From Pythium myriotylum (Eukaryota > Oomycota > Peronosporomycetes > Pythiales > Pythiaceae): a stretch of 64,000 nt of DNA. The DNA is taken from the NCBI GenBank assembly GCA_023091665.1, contig JALJCQ010000014.1, forward strand, positions 1,302,001-1,366,000. The letters run 5' to 3'. Each line of letters opens with the position of its first letter. Position 1 is the stretch's first letter. This document shows, in pieces, positions 21,024 through 34,400 of this stretch. The position numbers and the translations under genes are program-made. The notes beneath the pieces were generated by a model. That model saw only the letters and a list, made by a program, of their open reading frames with translations. It made no database searches and was not told the origin of the DNA.

Positions 21024-22064
21024 ATGCCCTCCCTCGAGTCTGCTCTCGAGAGCGTATGCACGAAGCTTACGCCCTCGTGGTTGCGTCGCAGATTGATCTC
21101 GGACGTGCAATACGCCGACGTCGAAGACGGGTGGAACTACGCGCGCACGTATCGACGATACTATCGCCACGCGCTCGTGTTGTTGCGCGAGGCTATCGAC
21201 GAGTGGGTCCGTCGCGCGGAAGGCGGCGGAGCGCATAGCGTCCCCAAGAAGCCAATCAAGTTTGCAGTCAACCTGGGCGATCTCATCGACGGCAAGAACA
21301 AGCCGGCGGGAACATCTCAGGCGGCGCTTGAGGATACGCGCGAGCTCTGTCGTGTGTTTGAAGAGCGTATTGGTGGGCCTGTGCATCACATCGTGGGCAA
21401 CCATGAGCTCTACAACATGACGCAGCGCGAGTTTGAAGAACGGCTGAAGTGGCCGCCGGCCCCGAAAGCGTACTACGACTTCACGATGCCCGATTACGCC
21501 GCCAAGACAAGATTCATCGTGCTCAATGCGTACGGAATCTCCAGTCTAGGGCGCCATGCAAGCGATCCAATTTTTCAGGAGGCGAGAGCATGGCTTCGAC
21601 GTGTCAACACAAACGACGACTTGAATTCGCCTCTCGGGCTCAAGCGGTTCCAGAAGCGAATGGTCGAATACAACGGAGCGATCGACAATGAACAACTCGA
21701 GTGGCTACGTTCGACGCTCTCTCGCTCCGTGGAAGACCGCGAAGATGTGCTCATTTTCTCGCACATACCGATCCACCCCAAGTCCTGTCCGTGGAATTGT
21801 TTGCTGTGGAACTACGAGGAGGTGCTGCAGGTGATTCTCGACCACGCAGCGTGCGTGCGAGTTGTCTTCAGTGGGCATGTCCACCTCGACGGCTACGCAA
21901 AGGACAAGGGTGTTCATTTTGTTGTGAGCGACGCCGTCCTGGAGTGCAATCCAGATTTGGGTGAGACTGCCCATGCCATCGTCGACGTCCATGAGGATCG
22001 TGTTGTGATCAACGGGTACGGGAAAGTTCCCACGCGGGAGTTGATGTTTTCTAAGGCGAGATAA
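21024..22064 (+). CDS. Mn-dependent ADP-ribose/CDP-alcohol diphosphatase-like
   Basis: Single exon, 346 residues, close to the ~342 of the animal enzyme ADPRM. Calcineurin-type metallophosphoesterase motifs appear in order: ISDVQYADVEDG (DxQ in place of DxH, the hallmark of this subfamily), NLGDLIDGKN (GD), VGNHELYN (GNHE), FSHIPIHP and FSGHVHLDG (GHxH). The family hydrolyses ADP-ribose, CDP-choline and similar compounds in the cytosol. The conserved DxQ, the length and the extra H-x-x-H pair make the assignment good at family level. Confidence 0.85.
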   Translation: MPSLESALESVCTKLTPSWLRRRLISDVQYADVEDGWNYARTYRRYYRHALVLLREAIDEWVRRAEGGGAHSVPKKPIKFAVNLGDLIDGKNKPAGTSQAALEDTRELCRVFEERIGGPVHHIVGNHELYNMTQREFEERLKWPPAPKAYYDFTMPDYAAKTRFIVLNAYGISSLGRHASDPIFQEARAWLRRVNTNDDLNSPLGLKRFQKRMVEYNGAIDNEQLEWLRSTLSRSVEDREDVLIFSHIPIHPKSCPWNCLLWNYEEVLQVILDHAACVRVVFSGHVHLDGYAKDKGVHFVVSDAVLECNPDLGETAHAIVDVHEDRVVINGYGKVPTRELMFSKAR

Positions 22065-22365
22065 ACTGGAAGTCAACTAGAAATCTGCTGCAGCGGATGA
22101 CGTCGGAGTCTGTGAGCCTCGTTTTCGGTTTTGCTTTTTTATTTCAATCAAGGTTACTGTTCCGCAGGCAGCAGACGGCGAACAGCACTGGAGTCGGGGC
22201 GTTGGCATTCGACGAGTTCTGGCCAACGGACCCCGAGAACAGACACGACATCTCACGAGCGAGACGGCCGAGACAAGGTTCCTCCCAGCAACACACGCCC
22301 GTCGCCTAGCTACGCGCGGCGCGGCCAACGAACGTCACGAGACCGAGACGAAGTCGAACGCACGC

Positions 22366-22763
22366 TTAGTGCTTCTCCTCGTGGTGAGCGTGCGCGTGGC
22401 GGTGGTGGGCCCACCACTCCACGGCGACTCCCGTGGCGCCAATAATGAGCATCATGTGGACGAGCGGCTTGGAGCTGCACGAGATCAAACGAGCCACACG
22501 TTTCTGTCAGCCATCCGCCCAGCGCGTCTACCGCGAGTCTGCGCGCTGCCGCACCTGCCCGTGTGGATGTATCGCTGGCCGTAGCCCTGCACCCACTGCT
22601 GGAACTTGCCCGTCGGCGGGTTGGCCGAGCGCGCCGCGATGCCCGCGCGCGCGCGAGCCGCGAGGTCGGCGGTGGCGTGGCGCGCGGCCGCGTACTCCTC
22701 CGCGAGCTTGGCCGGGTTCGTGTCCGCGAGGCGGCGGATCTCTTCGAGCGTGTACTCCTTCAT
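22366..22763 (-). CDS. small single-span protein, possibly ATP synthase subunit f-like
   Basis: Spliced as 22763-22555 and 22474-22366, intron 80 nt, giving 105 residues. The first half is a charged helix (MKEYTLEEIRRLADTNPAKL...). It is followed by PPTGKFQQWVQGYGQRY, a short hydrophobic segment (HMMLIIGATGVAVEWWAHH) and a His-rich tail ending HHEEKH. The order GKFQ..YG.RY, one membrane helix and a basic/His tail recalls subunit f of mitochondrial F1Fo-ATP synthase. The likeness is short and needs a profile search. The splice is supported by phase and by the hydrophobic helix it restores. Without it the frame ends in a basic tail. Confidence 0.5.
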
Positions 22764-25394
<2,631 letters not shown>

Positions 25395-25470
25395 AAACTT
25401 TTGCCTAGAATAAAATGAGAAATAATGTGTATTACTCCGTGGTGTCGGGACTAGTTGCACTTCCAAATCC

Positions 25471-26742
25471 TCAGTTCAGCTTTTGGCGCTTCGCTTGGCG
25501 CAGCTCTTCAAAGAAGTCCTGAATGTCCTGCGCACGAACCGTCTTCCCAGACGCAGCAAACGTGGACAGGTACGTCTGAAGCTTCTCCTTCATGTGATTG
25601 TAGCCCACAGCCATTTCAACCTGCTGCTCGTGGCTCAGCTTAGACTGGAAGGCGCGTTGGGCTGCTTGCTCCATTGTAGACATTGCCGACTCCACGGTCG
25701 ACGAGACGACTGTCTCCTCTCCTCCTGTGGATGTATTGGCTGCAGTTGGTTGACCTTGATTCTGCAGTTCCTGCTGCTGTTTCTTTGCTCTCTCCTCGTA
25801 CGCCTGAAGAGTATCTTCTGGGTCCATCAGGAAAGCAATTTTTTCTTTCTCCATCATCGCCACACACTTGGAGCATTGGCAGAATCGTGTCCGCCATTCG
25901 CGCGACCAGACTGTTGGCTTCACCTGTTGTTGGTCTGAAGAACCACTGGGGTCCTTCGCTAGCTGCTCCTTGAGCTTTTCAAGCAGGCATGCTCCTTCTT
26001 CAACCTCGACGCTGGGGTGGTCATGCCGTTCCAGCAGTTGATAAGCCGCTAAGTACGGATGCTTCTCCATACACGGCTTACAAATTAGTTCGTCGAAAAC
26101 ATCAGGGAGCTTGTCTTGAGGATCCGCGAAAATGTGCTCTTCGTGGAGCCAGTCTTCGCACACGATGCATTGCACCATGACCTCCGATGTCGTTCGCTCG
26201 GGATCCGGATACGGTCGATGGCATGAGCAGTATGTACCCACAAAGTTCTGAGAGTAAACGTTTCGTTCGTTCAGCGCGTCCTTGTCTGTGAAGAGTGCGC
26301 ACGGCGAGGACTCCGGGAACCGCGAGTTGCCACAGTCACAACGGAAGTCGCGCTTGGTGTAAAGCTCGACGAGTTCGTGGTCGCCGTGGCAATGGTAGCT
26401 GCACGCAAGGCAGACACCGGCGACGTTCCCGCTCTCGAGCGGGCCGGGCGTGCAGGTGAGGCACGCGTAGAGCGCCTGTCGGTAGTAGCCCAGCTCGTAG
26501 CTGCAGTTGTCGTCGCTGGCGTCGCCCAGCACAGCCTCGGCGGCGTCGTTGAGCTCCGACTGCTCTTGCAAGACCTCGTGAAGCGTCACGACCGTCTCGC
26601 CGTCGTCGTCTTCTTCTTCTTCTTCGCCTTCGACGGGATCAACGGGCGCAGCGCTCGCGCTCGTCTTGGCGACCTCAGCGCGTGCTGAAGCTGTGGGCGC
26701 GGCCGTCGGGGCTTCGGCGGAGGCTGGCGACGCGTTCTCCAT
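25471..26742 (-). CDS. UBR7: UBR7-like putative E3 ubiquitin ligase
   Basis: 423 residues from the ATG at 26742 (about 425 in animals). After an acidic N-terminus comes a UBR box with its Cys/His ligands (ELGYYRQALYACLTCTPGPL, VCLACSYHCHGDHELVELYT, FRCDCGNSRF). A PHD-like finger follows (YCSCHRPYPDP, MVQCIVCEDWLHEEH, ICKPCMEKHPYL). The C-terminus is helical and includes WRTRFCQCSKCVAMMEKEKI, also typical of UBR7. UBR boxes recognise N-degrons. UBR7 acts in the nucleus, including on histone H2B in other organisms. The start of the longer frame at 26769 is not ATG. Confidence 0.9.
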   Translation of the reverse strand: MENASPASAEAPTAAPTASARAEVAKTSASAAPVDPVEGEEEEEDDDGETVVTLHEVLQEQSELNDAAEAVLGDASDDNCSYELGYYRQALYACLTCTPGPLESGNVAGVCLACSYHCHGDHELVELYTKRDFRCDCGNSRFPESSPCALFTDKDALNERNVYSQNFVGTYCSCHRPYPDPERTTSEVMVQCIVCEDWLHEEHIFADPQDKLPDVFDELICKPCMEKHPYLAAYQLLERHDHPSVEVEEGACLLEKLKEQLAKDPSGSSDQQQVKPTVWSREWRTRFCQCSKCVAMMEKEKIAFLMDPEDTLQAYEERAKKQQQELQNQGQPTAANTSTGGEETVVSSTVESAMSTMEQAAQRAFQSKLSHEQQVEMAVGYNHMKEKLQTYLSTFAASGKTVRAQDIQDFFEELRQAKRQKLN

Positions 26743-27324
26743 GGCTGATCTCGCTCTGGTTCCCGCCAACGCAATTCAAGACTGCCCGCCAAGAGATCAG
26801 GTGCCGAGGGTTGGTGCCAAAACACGGTAGATCAGTTGAAGCCAGACGGCAACATTGCAAAATGACCGGAAAACCTTCTGGGCACGGACCTCCACCTTCC
26901 AGTGATCTATCTCTCCGTTCGCTCTGGACTACTAGTAAAGTGAGCGCAGCAGTCCATCGTAGACGGTGCATATTTTGTCGATGGGGAACCCCACAAAGAG
27001 CTGAGGTCGTGGCCATGTGACTGACAATGACGACTTCGTCCAGCAGCGCTGGCCGCACAAGTACCGTCTAACGAAGCCGTGAGTGTCTCCATCGAGAGAC
27101 AGTAGGATGTCGTTGCCAGTGTCATTCGGATGTGTGAGTGGGTCCAGAAAGGAAGTTAGCGCTTCGTGCCATCTGAGGAATCATCTGTCATTGTCTCACT
27201 CGAAGAAGGCGCCAATTGCGACCCAGCAGAGGTAGTCGTGTACGACTAACTAGACGACCTGTGTGGCTTTCAGCGAGGACGATGCTCTTGGTGCATACTG
27301 AAAGGTATACAGGAAGAATGCGAT
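26743..27324. other. intergenic, UBR7 promoter side
   Basis: 582 nt between two minus-strand genes. It holds the putative UBR7 initiator (26855-26865) and the 3' flank of the LYAR gene. The open frames here show no recognisable protein features. Confidence 0.4.
26855..26865 (-). promoter_or_regulatory. putative oomycete initiator, UBR7 gene
   Basis: The minus strand reads GGTCATTTTGCAATG here. This closely matches the composite oomycete core promoter (initiator TCATTTT followed by a flanking region such as CAWTTT). It sits about 114 nt upstream of the UBR7 ATG. The best such match noticed in the window. Confidence 0.5.
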
Positions 27325-28143
27325 TTATTCTGACAGTCGGACGATCTCTACCACTGCAAACTTGGAGTTCTCTCCTTTCAAAGCTTCTTTCAGCTCCTTC
27401 TTCAACTCTTTGTCATCCTTAGATGAAAGGTTGTTGTCGCGAATGTGTTGGATCAGCTCTTCGCGGAGCGTCTTGAGCTCAACCTCCTTGTTCGGCGACT
27501 TCTTCAGGACCGACTTGATCAGTTTCGTCCACTTGATGCCGCCGCTGTCGCTATCGCTCTTCTTCTGCTTCTTTGAGCTTGCTTCCTTCTCCTGCGATCC
27601 GTTTGCGTCGTCCGATTTGCGTTTTTTGTCGTCGCCATTGGTGCCATTCGAAGTCGGCTCTTCGGCCTTCTTCTTCTCCTGTTGCTCAGAGGCAGCCGCG
27701 GCACTCGCTTCCTGCTCCGACTTTTTGTACGCATCTTCCAGCACAGTCCAGACCTTTTCGATCGTGGCTTGGTCGTGCATGGCGATGCTGTTCTTCATGA
27801 AGTTGACGTACTTGGCCTTCTTGCGCGGCACGTTGTCGTATCCGGCGACGCGGTCGAGCACGTTTTGCAGCTTGCTGTCGCCTCCGGGCGCCTTGGCGTT
27901 CGTGACCACGTCCATCCAGCGCTCCTGCGGCGTCATCTTCTTGCTCTTGGCCTTGTAGAGGCTGCCTTCGTACTTTTGCGCCTCGGACACGCAGCTCGTG
28001 TGCGCGGCGTAGTCGTTGCCTTCGAAGACGACGCTGCAGTCGACGCAGCTCACGGCCCAGCAGTTGCGGCAGCGCGCGGCGTGCGCGTCCACCTTGTTCT
28101 TCTTGAGCGACTCGTTGCAGCCTTCGCAGACGAAGAAGACCAT
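27325..28143 (-). CDS. LYAR: LYAR-type zinc-finger nucleolar protein
   Basis: 272 residues from the ATG at 28143. The N-terminus carries paired C2HC-type fingers (MVFFVCEGCNESLKKNKVDA, HAARCRNCWAVSCVDCSVVF, then YAAHTSCVSEAQKY). These match LYAR, a nucleolar protein linked to ribosome biogenesis and growth control. A lysine/glutamate-rich middle with several nuclear-signal-like clusters (DDKKRKSDD, SSKKQKKSD) follows. The C-terminal helix-rich domain contains GGIKWTKLIKSVLKKSPNKE, matching the LYAR C-terminal domain. Confidence 0.85.
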   Translation of the reverse strand: MVFFVCEGCNESLKKNKVDAHAARCRNCWAVSCVDCSVVFEGNDYAAHTSCVSEAQKYEGSLYKAKSKKMTPQERWMDVVTNAKAPGGDSKLQNVLDRVAGYDNVPRKKAKYVNFMKNSIAMHDQATIEKVWTVLEDAYKKSEQEASAAAASEQQEKKKAEEPTSNGTNGDDKKRKSDDANGSQEKEASSKKQKKSDSDSGGIKWTKLIKSVLKKSPNKEVELKTLREELIQHIRDNNLSSKDDKELKKELKEALKGENSKFAVVEIVRLSE

Positions 28144-28472
28144 GGCGACTCAGTCGGGCGATCGGGAAAATGGCGTCGCTTCCAGTCAAGTTGTTGATCC
28201 GCGACTATGAGATCCAATCCCCTTCTTCTATGATATCCGATCCTCCAATCGTCTTCGACAGGAAGACGTGTGCTTAGTAATCCAGTTGTCGTCGTCGACT
28301 TGAGAACGTCGCGCACGACCATCACTCTGTCCGCGGCCTTCTGTCTCTTTGCGGCGTCTACCGTGGGTCGTGGAATAGTAGCCCCTCCGCCGCACTGCCG
28401 CGGACGCGAGAACGACACCACGTTTCCCTCCGAGGGAGAAGGCTCCAGTGCAACCTGCACGCGGGGGCAGCC
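28144..28472. other. divergent LYAR/myosin promoter region
   Basis: 329 nt between the LYAR ATG (minus) and the myosin ATG (plus). Apart from the initiator-like element at 28163-28175 nothing was recognised. Confidence 0.4.
28163..28175 (-). promoter_or_regulatory. putative initiator, LYAR gene
   Basis: The minus strand reads CGCCATTTTCCCG, an initiator-like element 20-32 nt upstream of the LYAR ATG. It would imply a very short 5'UTR, as is common in oomycetes. Confidence 0.35.
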
Positions 28473-31400
28473 ATGAACGGCGGCGAGCACAACCGCAGCT
28501 TCCGCGTGCCGCCGGCGGCCTCGGCGCACCACTACGTCGGCCACTCGAACCACTCGACGCCCACGGCCGCCGCCTACCGACAGAGCCCCTTCTACGGCGC
28601 CCCGCAGCCGCCCGCGGGCGCCGGCGCCGCCGCCGCACCGGCCTTGGGCTTCGCGCAGCCGCCGCCGCCGCCCGGACGATACCCGAGCGACGACTACGGG
28701 GGGAGCTACGCCAACGGCGGCAGTCTGCGCCAGGCGTCCCCGTCGGCCGCGGCGGCGGCGGCGGCCGCAGCAGCAGCAGCCGCCGCCGCGCGCCAGCCGC
28801 GCTCGCGACCCGGCTCGCAGCAGCGCATACCGAGCGACAAGGCGCTCTATCTCGACTCGAACGGATCCTATCCGGATCGACCGTTGTCGCCGGCGGGCGG
28901 CGCGGGAGGCGGCGGGCGATCGTCCTTCACGTCCGTGTCGTCGCACTACTCGAGCACGCCCTCGGCACGCGTGAGTATCACCCGCAAGAAAACGTCCTCG
29001 GTGCCACCACCGGCTCCCATCGAAGAGGGCGACTACGTCTGGGTGAGTGACCCCGGATCGCTATGCGTTCCGGCGGTGGTCGCGCGCATGGGCTACTACT
29101 ACGACGAGGCCACCGACCATGAGCAGCCAGTTGTCGTCGTCCACACCGAGGAAGGAGAAGAGCGGGAGATCCGCGACGAGCGCGCGCTCGTACGATTACC
29201 GCTGAGCCACCATCCGAAAACCAAGCCCTCTCTTGAAATTCACGATCTCAGCAGTCTTTCCCTCATGTCGACTGGCGACATTGGCCGGAATGAGATTTTC
29301 TCGACAACACAACTCGAGAACATCGTGCTCTACACACTGCGCTCGCGATATCGAATGGAGCAAGTGTACACGTGGGTCGACCGAGTGCTTGTGTGCGTAA
29401 ACCCTGTCGTGCCCCTCCCCATATACACACCAGATCACATGCAAGCGTATAACAAGAGCCACGACAAGTCTGACCAAGATACTGGAGCAGGCACGAACGA
29501 TGCCCCACCGCATGTGTTTGCTGTGGCGCAAAACGCTATCCAGTGCATGCAGGAAGCAGCTGAAGATCAGGCGGTGATTCTACTCGGTGGAATGGGGTCG
29601 GGAAAATCTGAAGCTGCTAAGCTGGTAGTTCAATATTTGTGCGAAATCGGTGAGAATCCGATGCGGTCAGATGCAGAGAGTGATCCTGGTGTCCTTCATC
29701 CAATAGGCCAGCAAATTCTTCACGCATTCACAGTGCTTGAAGCTTTCGGCAATGCCGCAATTCCTCAAAACCCAAACTCTTCCCGCTTCGCGAAGATGAT
29801 ATCCGTGGAATTTAGCCGACATGGTTTCGTCATTGGTGGCGGCTTCACAACACATTACTTTGAAAAGTCCCGAGTGATTGACCGAAGAGAGAACGAAAGA
29901 AACTTCCATGTCTTTTACCAAGTGCTTGCAGGCGTTCAGCATGACCCTACTCTGCGAGACGCGCTTGAGCTGAACAAGCCTGCATCAGATTTTGCTCTGC
30001 TTCGGACAACAGGCGGCGGAGCGACTGATCCTGCTCGCCCTGCTGATACTGCAGCAATGGATGCTCGCGATTATCGTGATCTTATGTCTAGTTTCTCGGC
30101 ACTTCGAATTCGCAAGAACCAGCGCATGGAAATTGTTCGAATCATTGCGGCAATTCTTCACCTCGGCAATGTTGACTTTGTCCCAGATGCGACACAAAAC
30201 GAGTCGAAGAGTGTGTCCAGCGATCACTCTTCATCAGGCGGTATTGGGTGCGCTTTGAGAGATCCGAATCAAATTGTTCTAGCTGCTCGATTGCTGGAGG
30301 TTGAACCGGTGGTCCTTGACAACTACTTCCGTACGCGCCAATTTTTCTCGAAGGACGCCAACAACAAGACAGTTTCCTCACTGAAGGTCGTCACAGTGTC
30401 TCAAGCGCGCAAGGCAAGGGATACTTTCATCCGAAGTCTCTACGAGTCGTTATTCAGCTTCTTAGTGGAGACACTGAACGGAATTTTGGGAGGGATTTTT
30501 GATCGATACGAGAAATCGAATATCGTCCTAAGCTCCCAAGGGATCCATGTTCTCGACATTGTTGGGTTCGAAAACCTTGAAGGCTACGGTACTGGTTCGC
30601 AGTACAATGGGTTCGATCAGTTGTGTTTCAACTACTGGAGTGAGAAAGTCCACAGTTTTTACATTCAGAATACCCTGGCGACCAATTTGGCAGATCTAGA
30701 TGCCGAGTCGCAGCACGTGGAGAGCCGTCTTACCCAGAATGCCCAGTTCGATATTGCTGGCGAGCTTGACGAGTGCCTCAGCCTATTCGAAAATGTCCCG
30801 TTTGGTATTTTTGCTTTATTGAACGACCACAGCAAGGTACGGTCGCCGAATGATGAAGACCTCGTTTCCAAAATTCTTGCCGGAAACGAAGGTGTTAGAA
30901 CTATATCCCGCCCTAATGTCGGTCAAGACGTCACAAGTGAATATCTGACCCCATCGCGAGAGTGGAGATCACTTTTTGTGGTGGAGCACTATTGCGGCAA
31001 GGTTACCTACAGTGGTAAAGGATTATCATCGAAGAATTCTCTCACAATATCGGCCACGTGTGGGGCTATCATGCATTCGTCGAAGAATGGTGTGCTTCAT
31101 GCCGTTGGAGCTTCTCAGGTTGCTCTTGCAGCAGGGAAGCAAACAAAAACGAACGGCCCTCATTCGAAGTTTGTCAACTCAACCAAAGACGCAAAGAGCG
31201 GAGACAAGAATGATAACTCGGCATGCAGCGCGGTCATGCATCAATCGGACGCCTTGCTCAATGCGCTCAATCACACAGGGAAGAATTTTCTTGTTTGCGT
31301 GAAGCCAAACCGGGAAATGGAAGAAGGTGCTTTTGACTCGGAGTTCGTAATGAAGCAGATTCGTGACGCACACCTCGTGGATCTGATCCGAGCAACTCGA

Positions 31401-34400
31401 TCCGTCTACAGTGTTCGATTGACACATAACCACTTCTTCCGACGGTATAAGAGCATTTGCGGCCATCGAGGCACCTTGGAGTCGTTGTTGCGAGCACTAT
31501 CAGCAATTGGTGTTCTTGAAGAAGAGAATTTTGTGGTCGGAAAGGAGACGGTGTATTTGACGAGTCACCAGTGGAAGAAACTTGAGCAAGCTCGCTCGTT
31601 GTATCTGAATGCCTGCGCTACCATGATTCAGCGAAACCTACTTCGCGGTGCGTCCAGGAAGAAGTCTGCTCAGATTCTTGATCTGATGCGACGTTTGCGT
31701 CAAGCGATGAAGCAGCATGCTAGCGACGAAGTCAGTCAGGTTTTGATTGAGTGCGGTGGTCTTCTCGGCAAACGTGGTATGGAGGACATTCGCCTGTTAA
31801 AGGAAGCGAAACAGTCGCTGTCCCGCCTTGATGAGGAAGCTTACGTTCAGTCCGTCATTGATGACGCAAAGAAAATCGGTCACGTCGCGTTGATTGAGTA
31901 CGCGATTACATGTTTAGAGAAGTGGTGCCCGCATTGGTCCGCAGAAGCCTTGAAGAACCAACACAGACAGTTGAGCTCATCTCAAGATGCAAACACGGTT
32001 AAGGCCGAGCGGACTGCTCAAGTCAACCTCCAGCTTCGATCATCGATTATCAAAAAAGATCCTGACGCGTTGATGGCTGCACTCGCCACACTGGAAGAGG
32101 CTTCGATGGAGTCGTTGGAACGGAAACTTGCCACCATGATGATCATTCGTGCCCTCGAGGAGAAGAGCGTCGTCGAGAACTTGACGAACGCGTCGACGAA
32201 GTTGAGCAATCAGGACGAACTTGGCGACGACGATATCAGAAACGTTCTGCTTTCTCCAGTGCTGAAAGCTGTCGAGTTTGGTCTCGAAGACAGTTTCCCA
32301 CAGCTACCTTCCCTTTTGTCTCGTTTCAAGGTTGTCGAAGAAGCTGAAGAAGAAGGGCCTGAGACTCCAGGGTCTGATAATTCCCGTCAGACATCAAACG
32401 TTGACCCCTCTTCATTGCTCGCGGCTCTAGAGAAAGCCATGTCCGAGGATAACCTCGTAGCTGCTGAGCGAGTCATGAAGCGACTTGAGGCAATTGGAGC
32501 ACCCTCAACTGATCTTATGATTGATGCAACGAAGCGGATTGATTCGGAACTTGGAAGTATTAGTGTTGCAAACGAACGAAAACTCATTCTCAAGTTTCTC
32601 AATATTGCGAAGATATCACAAGATCTCGAGCTTTTGAATGAGGCGATTGATGGTGCTGTGGATGCCGGTTTGGCAAAGTGGGACTTCAACTTGAAAAACG
32701 CCGAACGCGAGAGAGATAAGCTTCTTGCGGCCACGAGCGAGTCGCCCTCTAGCCCATCTCCCCCGATTTCTGGCTCCTCCTCAACGAAGCCTCTGACTAC
32801 CAAGCGTAAGGTGGACTTAGCTCGTTCGATGAGCCTGATTTGGACCACGTCCGATGAAACTGAGCTTCAAAACCTGAAGCACAGTAACCCTGAGGAGTTC
32901 GCGCAGCTGCTTGACATGAAGATCTCTCGTAGATTGAAAGTGAAGGAAGTGGAACAAGGAATTCAACGAGCGTTAGCTCGAAAGGACCCCATTGTTATTG
33001 AAGAGGCGTTTCAGCGCGCAATCGGATTGGGGTACTGCTCTGACTCAGCGTTTAGCGCACTCTTTGACGCCCACCAGTTGTTTCAAGACAAGAAGATGGG
33101 TGGTGGTATGTCGGACATCGGCCTGATCGCATGTATCCGTTTCTTCAATGCTCGCCTGGATCGAAATGCTGAAGTGCGCGAGGATGCGCTGGATTTCCTC
33201 TCGACCCAATTACAAGTGTTCGTTGTGCAAAATGGCGGCCTTTCGAAGGAGAAACAGCGCGATGTCGAGAGAACAGCTCAAGCTCTACGGCGCCGACTTG
33301 ATGGATGTCTTACGGCAGCGAAACGTCTCGAATCGGCGGTGATGCTTCCGCCAGAAACTCTCTCAATTAGCAAACTTGAATCGACGTTGGATGCAGCGAA
33401 GAAAGCTGGAGTCCACAATCGCCTTCTCACCAGAGCAGAGGAAAAGATATATGCTGCAAGAAGAAGCACGCTTACTAGTGGAGATCGACCCTCGATATCG
33501 ACGATAGCATCGTCCTCCATTTTTGACGAAGAAGATCTCCCACGACGGAGTTCTCGTGCGGACCTTACGCGAATGATGTCAGATACAACTGGGTGGGATG
33601 GTGATTTCACCGACTCCAGCGGAGATAAAAGTGATCCTCGGGCAGATAAAGATGCGGCTGCATTCCACCAGTTTGAAAGACTACGGAGTGGTAGTAACGC
33701 GACACTTGAACAACGAGGCAGTACCCTCTCCAAGAAACTGTGTTGGGAAGGTCGCGCCCTGTCTCAAAGCTTGTCAGTTCTCGATGATGTCGAAGACTGT
33801 CGCCTCGCTATGTCAATTAATCGGTGTGTCCTCGGATACATGCGAGACCGAATTGTATTTTATCGGGAGATGCTGGCTCAGTATATCCTCCAGATCGGCC
33901 TTGTTAAGAGCTCGCTTGTTGATGAAATCTACCTTCAGCTGATGAAGCAACTGACAAAAAACCCGAAACGTGACAGCAGTATTCGTGGTTGGTCGTTGTT
34001 CGCAATGTGCGCGGCATCGTTCCCACCATCTGAAGCACTCGAGAAATACGTACTCATGTTCCTCAAGTCTCAAACCACTGAATCCAACAGCTTCTGGCGA
34101 CTTGTGCGCAACTTCGCCGCTTACTCGCTTAAGAAACTGGAGAATTTGCTCTCTAATGGCGCCACTGGATTCATTCCTAGCATTGAAGAAATTCGAGGGT
34201 ATGAGGCAAGGCCACCCTTCTTGTGCATGGTTGAGCTCCTCGACGGCACCCCACTCGCGGAAGAGTTCCCGGTTACACCTGAGCTTACCGTCGACAATTT
34301 GGTTGAGATCTGTGCGCATTTCCTTGGACTAGACGACCGATTTAGCAAGTTCTTGAGCTTAACTGCCGTGGCCGAAAAACATGGGTCCTCCAGTCGTTCG